DNA of 17,484 bases from JBAVQS01 sp049694275 (lineage in GTDB: Bacteria > Chloroflexota > Anaerolineae > UBA4142 > SHND01), in contig JBAVQS010000091.1 of NCBI GenBank assembly GCA_049694275.1, positions 1 through 17,484 of the forward strand, written 5' to 3'. Position numbers and translations under genes: made by a program. This document shows positions 7,941 through 14,389 of the stretch, in pieces (the stretch's first letter is position 1; each line of letters starts with the position of its first letter). A model generated the notes under the pieces. That model saw only the letters and a list, made by a program, of their open reading frames with translations, did no database searches and was not told where the DNA came from.

Positions 7941-8479
7941 ATGCGACGGACATTCGCCGATGATCTTCCCAAGCCGCATAGTGATGGCTGGGTCGTCGTG
8001 TTCATGATCGGCGTGGCGGTCGCCATGATTGTTCTCGGCGTGCGCGCCCTGCCGCATGAGAATATGCCCCCGGCGACGAGCACCGCGAGTTATCCAGGGC
8101 TCCGGCTTACACTGGAATCGAGCCGCAGGAACGTTTTGTCGAACGAGTCGGTGACGATTCGGTTCAAGATCGAATCTGGATTATGGCAGGTCATGTTAGA
8201 CGGTGGGCATCACAACCCGCGCTTGATATCATCCTGCATGATCCCGGTTCTGGCCGGGATGTGATCCGCTGGTCGGACGCTCATCCTGAAGAGGCGCGGG
8301 ACCTGATGTTGAAACCCCGTCAGGTCCATACGATCGAGCTGACGTGGAGACCGCCGCCCGAGCTCGATGGGCACGTCCTCCACGTGCTTGGACAGGTCCA
8401 TGGGGACAGGGGGATGCTCAAGCAGCCGGATGGATTGTTGCTGGTCGTGGGCACGCCACTGGCGCCGATTGTGCCCTGA
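7941..8479 (+). pseudogene. Membrane-anchored BsuPI-like domain protein, interrupted by a frameshift
   Basis: Two overlapping open frames make one protein. The first (from the ATG at 7941, with GGAGG 7 bases upstream) gives a short N-terminus, one membrane segment (VVVFMIGVAVAMIVLGVRAL, about residues 17-36) and the beginning of an extracytoplasmic beta domain (LRLTLESSRRNVLSNESVTI). The second, in the -1 frame, continues it with PALDIILHDPGSGRDVIRWS, LKPRQVHTIELTW and VLGQVHGDRGM up to the TGA at 8477-8479. The joined strand order, including the 'D..GRDVIRWS' strand, looks like the BsuPI (intracellular proteinase inhibitor) beta-sandwich family, common in secreted or anchored proteins. The switch must occur within about 8183-8264, most naturally near 8210-8220, and is explained by one missing base. 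It is either a real loss-of-function mutation or a sequencing error. The family call is moderate. Confidence 0.58.
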
Positions 8480-8495
8480 TAGAGGTTTGAAGATT

Positions 8496-8541
8496 AGAAG
8501 GTTAGAAAGTTGATCACAACTTTCTAACCTTCTAGTTTTTT
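8496..8541 (+). terminator. Intrinsic terminator between convergent genes
   Basis: A perfect 17-bp stem (8496-8512 with 8517-8533) with an ATCA loop, extended outward by A-T and G-T pairs, followed by TTTTTT at 8536-8541. It ends the plus-strand unit at 8479 and overlaps the stop of the minus-strand exporter gene, so it may serve both strands. The stem consists of 8-base units of the type gaaggtta/gaaagttg. Confidence 0.85.
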
Positions 8542-9943
8542 ACCCTGGAACGTGGGCCGCGTGGTGCTCTTGCGCGGTTGCCATCTCCTGGCCGTGGCTC
8601 TTGAGCCCAAAGGTGAGGGCGGCCATCAGGACCATGATGACGCCGATGACGATAAAGGCGGTGATATAGCCGGCCACGCCGCCGCCAGTGGAGGCCGCGA
8701 CAGCGCCGACGAGCGCCGCGCCGACGAGCTGGCCGACGCTGGTGTCGAGCGCCAGGATTCCCTGGCCGGAGGCGCGCTCGGCGGGCGGGGCTTCGTTCAG
8801 CATGACATAGCGGAGGGGCGCGCCGAGCAGAATGCCGAGGCCGAGGCCAACCAGGACCGCCGAGAGATAAAAGAGGACCTGGCTCGATTGGAGCGGGGCG
8901 ATGACAAACAGGCCCAGCGCGACGAGGAGGCTCCCGGCCAGGATGACGACGCGCGAGCCGAACCGGTCGAGCGAACGACCGGCGAGCGGCGAGCCGATCC
9001 CCATGCCGAGTACGGCAGGGAGGAGCATAAAGCTCGCCTGGTTGTTCGGGACCCCATACGCCGCGACGATGAGCGCGGGGACAAAGCTGACCGACGATTC
9101 GCCGATGCCCGCGCCCGCGGCGAGCAGGCTGATGACCGAAATCTGTTGCGAGCTAAAGAGGCTCATGCGAATGATGGGATTGGCGGCGCGCTGCTCAAGG
9201 CGAACAAAGACAAAGGTGAGCAAAACCGCGGCGAGGAGAAAGGGCCAGACGTTGAGCGAGGCGAGGCTTGTCAGGACATGCGCGGTGTCGAGCTGGTTGA
9301 CGCCGTAGGTCAGGCAAGCGAGCAGGGCGCCGAGCAGGGCCATCCCCGGCAGGTCAAAACCGCGCCGCTGCGCCGGGTGCGTCGTGGGCAGTGTTCGCAG
9401 GCCGAGCAGGATGACTGCCAGTGCGATCGGCAGGTTCACGATAAAGAGCCAGTGCCATGTCAGGAACGACAGCAGGACGCCGGCCAGGACCGGGCCGATG
9501 AGAAAGGCGATGCCAAAGACCGCGCCGATGAGCCCGAGCGCGCTCCCGCGCTTTTCCGGCGGAAAGGTGTCGCCGATGACGGCGCTCGCGACCGGAAAGA
9601 TACCGCCCGCGCCAAACCCCTGGATCGCGCGGCCGAGCAGGAGGATGGGAAAGACCCCTTCCGGCGCGAGGGCGACGACGAGCGAGCCCAGCGCGAACAG
9701 GCTGACATCCAGAATATAAATCGAGCGGCGCCCGAATTGGTCCGACAGGCGCGCCATGAGCGGCACGCCGATGAGGTTGAACAGGACATAGATGGTAAAG
9801 ATCCACGCGCTCGCTCGGGCGTCAATGCTGAACGCCTTTTGAATCGCGGGGAGCGCGGGGCCGACAATGGCAATGTCGAGGGCGCCCATAAGGACGCCAA
9901 TGAAAAGAACCAGGAGAATCTGGTTTCGCGACCTGTTTTCCAC
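8540..9943 (-). CDS. MFS drug/proton antiporter, DHA2 (EmrB/QacA-like) family
   Basis: A 467-residue membrane protein of the 14-helix DHA2 type, expected to export small toxic molecules with proton antiport. Motifs (numbered from the GTG at 9943): LDIAIVGPALPAI (22-34, the DHA2 motif D1 with Asp23 in helix 1), motif A MARLSDQFGRRS (63-74), motif B RAIQGFGAGG (105-114), motif C GIAFLIGPVLAGVL (144-157) and WHWLFIVNLPI. Many hydrophobic segments follow to the His-rich C-terminus EHHAAHVPG. Start choice: GTG at 9943 has AAGGA 8 bases upstream; another in-frame GTG at 10000 would add 19 residues of non-hydrophobic leader without a visible ribosome site. No TetR/MarR-type regulator is adjacent. 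The substrate is unknown. The opposite-strand open frame over this gene (8552-10117) is a codon-bias shadow. Confidence 0.9.
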   Translation of the reverse strand: MENRSRNQILLVLFIGVLMGALDIAIVGPALPAIQKAFSIDARASAWIFTIYVLFNLIGVPLMARLSDQFGRRSIYILDVSLFALGSLVVALAPEGVFPILLLGRAIQGFGAGGIFPVASAVIGDTFPPEKRGSALGLIGAVFGIAFLIGPVLAGVLLSFLTWHWLFIVNLPIALAVILLGLRTLPTTHPAQRRGFDLPGMALLGALLACLTYGVNQLDTAHVLTSLASLNVWPFLLAAVLLTFVFVRLEQRAANPIIRMSLFSSQQISVISLLAAGAGIGESSVSFVPALIVAAYGVPNNQASFMLLPAVLGMGIGSPLAGRSLDRFGSRVVILAGSLLVALGLFVIAPLQSSQVLFYLSAVLVGLGLGILLGAPLRYVMLNEAPPAERASGQGILALDTSVGQLVGAALVGAVAASTGGGVAGYITAFIVIGVIMVLMAALTFGLKSHGQEMATAQEHHAAHVPG

Positions 9944-10284
9944 AGATTTTGTCCTTGTCAGTGGGTTTTTGGGTTGTCCGGGGCTTGTAATGCCCGGCAC
10001 AGGTCAAAATCCGGTTTAATTCGCTTGCCGAATGGGTCTAAAACCGCGCCCAATGGCGAGCACGGTTTCACGTTACTTGGACCAGATTATTACCGGGTTT
10101 TGACTGGGCTATCTTAACATAGAATGGGCTGAGGGCTATATTCGAGCGTATGCACAATTGGCTATCATGACCACCGACACGTTCGCATCGTGGGCGCTTG
10201 ACACTAACTGATATGAACGATGAGAAGGTGTCGCCAGGTGATAGTGACTACACTGTATTGTGACGTCAGCCGATGGAGGTCAAG
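9944..10284. other. Divergent intergenic region, 341 bases, no gene seen
   Basis: This region separates the minus-strand exporter from the plus-strand stress-protein gene. It is less GC-rich than its neighbours and contains a candidate plus-strand promoter (10114-10142), an isolated perfect TTGACA at 10198-10203 without a convincing -10, and the palindrome TGACGTCA at 10261-10268. No convincing exporter promoter or coding frame was found. Confidence 0.5.
10114..10142 (+). promoter_or_regulatory. Candidate promoter for the universal stress protein gene
   Basis: TTAACA at 10114-10119, a 17-base spacer, and TATATT at 10137-10142, each with 5 of 6 consensus bases. Transcription would start near 10149 and leave a leader of about 136 bases before the ATG at 10285. 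Confidence 0.4.
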
Positions 10285-10722
10285 ATGTATCGCAAGATTT
10301 TGGTGCCACTGGATGGCTCATCCTTTGGCGAAGCGGCGCTGGCGCACGCGCGCGAGCTGGCGCACTGCACCGGCGCAGAGATTGCGCTGGTCCGCGTCGC
10401 GATCCAGCCGCTCTATGAATATGCGACGGACCCGCTCCTGTTCCAGACGGTGCGCGAGGATACGGAAGCGGCATCGGCCGAGTATCTGCAGCGCGTGGCG
10501 GCGGAGCTATCCGCGGATGGATTCACGGCGACGGTGGAGACGTGCACCGGTCCAGTCGCCGAGACGATTCTGGATTACGCACAAGAGATTCAGGCGGATT
10601 TGATCGTCATGTCTACGCATGGCCGCAGTGGGCTGGCGCGCTGGTTTATTGGCAGCATCGCCGACAAGATCGTGCGCGCATCGACGCTGCCCGTTCTGCT
10701 GGTGCGGCCATTTGCCGCATAG
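10285..10722 (+). CDS. Universal stress protein (UspA family)
   Basis: A single-domain 145-residue cytoplasmic protein. It begins with the signature MYRKILVPLDGSSFGEAAL, where VPLDGS includes the Asp that contacts the nucleotide in ATP-binding members. It ends with DLIVMSTHGRSGLARWFIGS and KIVRASTLPVLLVRP. The C-terminal stretch keeps the HG-x9-G(S/T) part of the ATP-binding motif; the first Gly of the G-x2-G-x9-GS form is Ser here, which is frequent in bacterial members. The ATG at 10285 has GGAGG 5 bases upstream; an upstream ATG at 10273 lies before that site and is unlikely. The gene ends 7 bases before the hydrolase gene, so these are probably co-transcribed. A stress-survival role is inferred from the family. 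Confidence 0.93.
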   Translation: MYRKILVPLDGSSFGEAALAHARELAHCTGAEIALVRVAIQPLYEYATDPLLFQTVREDTEAASAEYLQRVAAELSADGFTATVETCTGPVAETILDYAQEIQADLIVMSTHGRSGLARWFIGSIADKIVRASTLPVLLVRPFAA

Positions 10723-10729
10723 GCTCTTT

Positions 10730-11635
10730 ATGAACCGACCAAACAAGCGCGGCTGTCTCTATTGGATTCGTCTGCTCACGATCGGAATCGGCGGCGGCCT
10801 GCTGTTTGCGTGCGTGGCCATCGAGGTCCTATACGTCGAGACGGTGGTCCGCCCGGCAAATGGACTGGTCGTCGGGAATCCGGCCAGCCGGGGTGTGCCT
10901 TACGAATCGGTGACGCTGACCGGCGCAGACGGGGTTCGCCTGGCCGCCTGGTACATCCCTTCAAAAAATCGCGCCGCCGTTATCCTGCTGCATGGCTACG
11001 GCAACAATCGCGCCGAGATGCTCGACCGCGCCATCGCGCTGGCTCGACACGGTTATGGTCTAGTATTGTATGATGAGCGCGGGAGCGGCGAGAGCGCGGC
11101 GACTGTTCGCGCGATGGGGTGGCCGGATGTGGTCGATGTGCGCGTAGCGCTCGATTGGCTTGCGCAACGGAATGAGGTTGACCCTGCACGCATCGGTATT
11201 CTTGGATTTTCGGTCGGTGGGCAGATTGCGCTCCGCGCTGCGGCGCAGGACGCGCGCCTCAAGGGGGTGATTGCCGACGACCCCGGGTTTGTGAGCGTTG
11301 ACGACGCCCCAGCGCTCAATTCCGCCTATGAATATCTCTTGTACGGGGTAAACTGGGTGGATGGCAAAGGGGTCGCATGGCGGAGCGGCGTGCCGCAGCC
11401 GGAGGGGATGGTTAAACAGATTCCGCGCATCGCCCCGCGCCCGGTCCTGTTTATTGCCAGCGGCGGTCCGGACCAACCGGGGAACCGGCTCGTGCGTTAT
11501 TTTTATCAGCTAGCCAGTGCGCCCAAAAATCTCTGGGAGATTCCCGAAACCTATCACGGCGGCACGTTTGCTGCCCGTCCGCTCGAGTACGAGGAACGCA
11601 TGACCTCATTCTTCGATCAGGCGCTATTGCAATGA
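10730..11635 (+). CDS. Membrane-anchored alpha/beta hydrolase (serine hydrolase)
   Basis: A 301-residue protein with one N-terminal membrane segment (about residues 13-33, LLTIGIGGGLLFACVAIEVL) and an alpha/beta hydrolase domain likely facing outside. The oxyanion-hole region is ILLHGYGNNR (85-94), the next motif is LVLYDERGSGES, and the nucleophile elbow is GFSVGG with Ser161. The acid is probably Asp248 (ASGGPDQP), and the His is His276 in ETYHGGTF. It resembles the BAAT/acyl-CoA-thioesterase or prolyl-oligopeptidase-like esterases often annotated only as alpha/beta hydrolase. The ATG at 10730 has only a weak AGG upstream, in keeping with translational coupling to the stress protein gene 7 bases before. 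Its last codons overlap the next gene by ATGA. The substrate is unknown. Confidence 0.88.
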   Translation: MNRPNKRGCLYWIRLLTIGIGGGLLFACVAIEVLYVETVVRPANGLVVGNPASRGVPYESVTLTGADGVRLAAWYIPSKNRAAVILLHGYGNNRAEMLDRAIALARHGYGLVLYDERGSGESAATVRAMGWPDVVDVRVALDWLAQRNEVDPARIGILGFSVGGQIALRAAAQDARLKGVIADDPGFVSVDDAPALNSAYEYLLYGVNWVDGKGVAWRSGVPQPEGMVKQIPRIAPRPVLFIASGGPDQPGNRLVRYFYQLASAPKNLWEIPETYHGGTFAARPLEYEERMTSFFDQALLQ

Positions 11636-12042
11636 TTCTCTATACCAATTCCGTGCCGCGCACCGAAACTTTTTGGGAACTGTATACGACGACCGGCTGG
11701 AACCGCGAGTACCAGATTACGCCGGACCAGCTCTATGGCGCGCTCCTCGAGAGCCGGTACATGGTCTCGGCCTATGACGACGACCGGCTGGTCGGTTTCG
11801 GGCGCGTCATTTCCGACGGCGTGCTACATGCGCTGATCGTCGATCTCATTGTCCTGCCTGAGTACCAGAGGCAGGGAATCGGCGCGTCCCTGCTGAGCAA
11901 ACTGGTGAGCCACTGCCGCGGGCAAGGAGTTCGCGATATTCAACTCTATTCCGCAAAAGGCCAAGCGGGCTTTTATGAAAAGCAGGGATTTAGCCCGCGG
12001 CCTGACGATGCGCCGGGGATGGAGTACAAACACGCGGAGTGA
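11632..12042 (+). CDS. GNAT family N-acetyltransferase
   Basis: A 136-residue protein beginning inside the previous gene's stop (ATGA overlap at 11632-11635). The core reads LVGFGRVISDGVLHALIVDL, then the acetyl-CoA loop VLPEYQRQGIGASLLSKLV (74-92) with Q-R-Q-G-I-G, then IQLYSAKGQAGFYEKQGF, the typical motif B ending in FYEKxGF. Length is usual for compact GNATs. The overlap argues for joint translation with the hydrolase. It is unlike the GNAT at 6074-6547, so this is not a local duplication. The acceptor substrate is unknown. Confidence 0.9.
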   Translation: MILYTNSVPRTETFWELYTTTGWNREYQITPDQLYGALLESRYMVSAYDDDRLVGFGRVISDGVLHALIVDLIVLPEYQRQGIGASLLSKLVSHCRGQGVRDIQLYSAKGQAGFYEKQGFSPRPDDAPGMEYKHAE

Positions 12043-12155
12043 TCCGCGAGTGGACTTGCCATTGACGGCGACCGAACGGCTGCAGTCGCTTGTGAACGGG
12101 TGCACGAGTTTGTCGCTGCGGTCAATGGGCTTGTCCACGGGGAGGCCAGGGCAAA

Positions 12156-12593
12156 ATGAAATATGCGGGGTTCTGGCGACGTGCGGCCGCGTTTGTAGTC
12201 GATTGGCTCGTCATCGTCGCCGCGACGATTTTGCTGATGAGCGTCGTGGCCTTTGCCAGCAGTGTTTGGCCGCAGCATCCGCAAGGGCTTGATTACCTGG
12301 TTGGCGCGCTGCTGGGCATCCTCGTGTTGAGCAGTGTGCTGGCAATCATCGGCGTGATCGTCCTCTACTTTCCCATTCAGGAAGCGCGTTTCGGGCAGAC
12401 CCTCGGCAAGCGCTGGCTGGGTTTGTATGTGCTCAAGGAGAGCGGCTTGCCGATTGGATACAAAGAGGCGTTCCTGCGGCGGCTCTCGTTCTATTTCGAT
12501 TTCGTGGCGATCGACGCGCTCTTTATTCCTTTTACTGCGAACAAGCAGCGGGCGTTCGACATCATCGCGCACACCGTCGTCATCAAGGATTAA
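12156..12593 (+). CDS. RDD family membrane protein
   Basis: A 145-residue membrane protein of the RDD family (named for conserved Arg and Asp residues). It starts with YAGFWRRAAAFVVDWLVI, containing the Arg and the Asp at the start of helix 1. Helix 1 is about 14-38, helix 2 about 47-72, then GKRWLGLYVL and the third hydrophobic stretch about 111-126. The C-terminus KQRAFDIIAHTVVI carries the second Asp. The family role is poorly defined; some members are linked to ion or osmolyte transport. The ATG at 12156 has AGGG 6 to 7 bases upstream. It lies 113 bases behind the GNAT gene on the same strand; that gap has no recognisable feature. It is followed by a GC-rich hairpin. Confidence 0.9.
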   Translation: MKYAGFWRRAAAFVVDWLVIVAATILLMSVVAFASSVWPQHPQGLDYLVGALLGILVLSSVLAIIGVIVLYFPIQEARFGQTLGKRWLGLYVLKESGLPIGYKEAFLRRLSFYFDFVAIDALFIPFTANKQRAFDIIAHTVVIKD

Positions 12594-12604
12594 GCACGGA
12601 ACCG

Positions 12605-12636
12605 CGGCCCGGTGGTCCGCCCGGATTACCGGGCCG
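12605..12636 (+). other. GC-rich hairpin after the RDD gene
   Basis: A perfect 9-bp stem CGGCCCGGT (12605-12613) with ACCGGGCCG (12628-12636) and a 14-base loop. An overlapping outer pair ccgcg/cgcgg lies around it. There is no T-run, so it may be a weak or factor-assisted terminator separating the RDD gene from the CHAT promoter. Confidence 0.4.
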
Positions 12637-12675
12637 GTTCGCGGCTCAAGGCGTTGCTCCATGACGCCGAAATAG

Positions 12676-12684
12676 TGGTATGAT
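12676..12684 (+). promoter_or_regulatory. Extended -10 promoter for the CHAT/peptidase gene block
   Basis: TGG directly followed by TATGAT gives an extended -10 box, 5 of 6 match. A weak TTGCTC at 12654-12659 is the best -35 but at 19 bases' distance. Transcription would begin near 12691. Confidence 0.5.
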
Positions 12685-12767
12685 AAAAGAGCTTACCACA
12701 TGGCCGGGGTGAGCGATTTCCAGGTGCGCTGTTCCGCGCGCCCTTTTGCCCTATCGAGGTGATCGAC

Positions 12768-13568
12768 GTGCCGGACCCCACGACCGCCTATACCGATCTT
12801 GAAATCGGCCTCACCCGCTGGAACGCCGACAGTTACCGCGTCGATTTGCGTGTGAGCTTGCCCGACAGCAGCGCGGACGTACGGCCGATTACGGGTGGCC
12901 CGGTCCTGGCGCGCTGGGATGCCGGGGAGCTCCGTTCCCATGCGCTGGATCCGGTCGCGTATGGCCAGGCGCTGGCGCGTGGCCTCTTTGCCGACGAGCG
13001 CCTGCGCACCGCGTTCGCCAGCGCCCGCGCAGCCTCCCGCGTGCAAGGAGAGGGACTCCGTTTCCGGTTGTTTATTGACCCCGCTTGTCCCGAGCTGCAC
13101 GCGCTTCAATGGGAGACCCTCCGTGATCCGGCGGATGGTGCGCCCCTCGCCACGAGCGAGCGAGTCCTCATGGCGCGCTATCTCTCCAGTCCCGACTGGC
13201 AGCCCGTCAAGCTGCGTCCACTCGGCGAACTGCAAGCCGTCGTCTGTATCGCCAACCCTTCCGATCTCGCCGCGTATGAGTTTGCCCCCGTCGACGTGGC
13301 AGGGGAGCTGGCGCGTGTCCGGTCCGCCCTCGGCGCGATTCCGGTCACGGCGCTCGATACGCCGGGGAGCGCGACTCTCAATAATCTGATTGCCAAATTG
13401 CGGGATAACTATGACCTGCTCCATCTCGTCTGTCACGGTGCGCTGGTCGACGGCGAGCCCCGGCCGCTTTTTGGTCCGATTCCAGAGGTGCTCCAGACCG
13501 CTTGCGCCCAGACAGGCAGCGCAGGGATTGCAGGAGGGTCGGAAGGTTGTGTGAAATGGTCGGATTGA
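12768..13568 (+). CDS. CHAT-domain protein, truncated after the catalytic-His motif
   Basis: A 266-residue protein beginning at the GTG at 12768, chosen because GAGGTGAT lies directly upstream; an in-frame GTG at 12759 overlaps that site. Residues 10-232 match the front of CHAT (caspase-fold, clan CD) domains: LRFRLFIDPACPELHALQWE (98-117), LQAVVCIANPSDL, the helix ELARVRSALGAIPVTALD, and the His motif DLLHLVCHGALVDGEPRP with His223. Homology stops at about residue 232. The remaining 34 residues are unrelated, and the block with the catalytic Cys (usually a (L/V)SACxS/T-like strand) is missing. It should therefore be inactive as a protease, or act as a partner or decoy. The lipoprotein gene's ribosome site overlaps its stop. 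A deletion joining the CHAT gene to unrelated DNA is the simplest explanation. Confidence 0.75.
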   Translation: MPDPTTAYTDLEIGLTRWNADSYRVDLRVSLPDSSADVRPITGGPVLARWDAGELRSHALDPVAYGQALARGLFADERLRTAFASARAASRVQGEGLRFRLFIDPACPELHALQWETLRDPADGAPLATSERVLMARYLSSPDWQPVKLRPLGELQAVVCIANPSDLAAYEFAPVDVAGELARVRSALGAIPVTALDTPGSATLNNLIAKLRDNYDLLHLVCHGALVDGEPRPLFGPIPEVLQTACAQTGSAGIAGGSEGCVKWSD

Positions 13569-13576
13569 GGACAATA

Positions 13577-14371
13577 ATGCTGTTTCGTATTCCTTCTTTC
13601 CGCTTGTCTCTTGTCAATTACATTTTGCTGTGCTTGTTGCCTGTGTCGCTGGCGGCGTGCTTTCCCTTTGGGCAACCGCCCACGCCAACCGTAGTGGCGT
13701 TGGGACGCCCAACCGAGACCGTGCCGTTCCCGCCCACGGGCGCGCCACCGCGTCCAACGCAAACCGCGCCGGCAACCCCTGCGTCGTTGCTCCTGACCGA
13801 AACGGCGACGCCGATGAGTGTGACCTCGCGCCCGACCGAGACGGTGATGCCGGTGATTCCAACCGTGGCACTCTCGACACCGCCGACGGATACGCCCACC
13901 GTGCGTCCCACCGAGACGATGCCGCCGCCAACGCCGACTCTGCGCCCCACTGAGACGATGCCGCCGCCGCCATCAACGCCGGGGCCGCTCCCCACCGAGA
14001 CGCCGCCGCCCGGTTCACCACAGGTGTATGTGACCAACATTCAGATCACGCGGGTGAACCCCGGCGCGATGCCGGCGCAGTTGGTCTTTCATGTGACTTT
14101 TCTCAATACCTGGGGCGCACCGCAGTCGTACCTGCGTTGGCGCACCCTGATCTATCAACCCGACGGCAAGAACTCCTTCGGAGACATCCAGAGCCAAAAC
14201 AAGATCATCCCCGATGGCACGTCCGTGCAGGATACCGGAGTATGGCAGGTCCGAGTCATCGGTTGTCAGGATTTTTATGCCCAGGCAGTCTGGGAAGATG
14301 AGAATAATGGGCGGCACCCCTTCCTCGTATCGGGGACGCCGACGATGACCCCATTCCAGGTCTGCCCGTAA
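13577..14371 (+). CDS. Pro/Thr-rich lipoprotein with C-terminal beta domain
   Basis: A 264-residue predicted lipoprotein. Start: ATG at 13577, with GAGG 6 bases upstream overlapping the previous gene's TGA; the frame is open further upstream but without a signal peptide. The signal peptide is LSLVNYILLCLLPVSLAAC with a lipobox LAAC and Cys28 as the lipidated residue. Residues about 30-147 are a low-complexity Pro/Thr linker with repeated RPTET(V/M)P units. The C-terminal ~115 residues (VYVTNIQITRVNPGAMPAQL onward, LRWRTLIYQPDG, TGVWQVRVIGCQDFYAQ) look like an Ig-like beta-sandwich ligand or protein-binding domain. The function is not recognised. It sits 18 bases before the peptidase gene, so a surface-exposed sensor or substrate for that unit is conceivable but unproven. 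Confidence 0.78.
   Translation: MLFRIPSFRLSLVNYILLCLLPVSLAACFPFGQPPTPTVVALGRPTETVPFPPTGAPPRPTQTAPATPASLLLTETATPMSVTSRPTETVMPVIPTVALSTPPTDTPTVRPTETMPPPTPTLRPTETMPPPPSTPGPLPTETPPPGSPQVYVTNIQITRVNPGAMPAQLVFHVTFLNTWGAPQSYLRWRTLIYQPDGKNSFGDIQSQNKIIPDGTSVQDTGVWQVRVIGCQDFYAQAVWEDENNGRHPFLVSGTPTMTPFQVCP
13902..13971 (+). repeat. 39-bp direct repeat in the Pro/Thr linker
   Basis: Two copies of a segment reading tgcgtcccaccgagacgatg then ccgccgcc, beginning at 13902 and 13941, differ at only 3 of 29 positions. The 39-base (13-codon) period keeps the frame, so linker length can change by recombination. Confidence 0.7.
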
Positions 14372-14389
14372 TCAGGAGAAAATCTTCAC

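Noticed and set aside
7054..7953. 299-codon minus-strand open frame rich in Arg and His
   Set aside because: It lies antisense to the aminotransferase, whose catalytic motifs are intact; composition typical of a shadow.
8552..10117. 521-codon plus-strand open frame, very rich in Asp, Glu, Arg and Gln
   Set aside because: It lies opposite the clear MFS exporter gene. The charged, repetitive composition is what the complement of hydrophobic codons gives in GC-rich DNA.
10261..10268. TGACGTCA palindrome before the stress-protein gene as an operator
   Set aside because: A single 8-base palindrome is expected by chance at this scale and has no second copy nearby.
11632..12042. Duplication of the GNAT gene at 6074-6547
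   Set aside because: Beyond the generic acetyl-CoA loop, the two proteins share no extended similarity and differ in length and motif spacing.
12601..12645. tRNA-like GC-rich fold after the RDD gene
   Set aside because: There is only one hairpin; no T-loop GTTCRA-type motif in the correct place, no anticodon arm and no acceptor stem.
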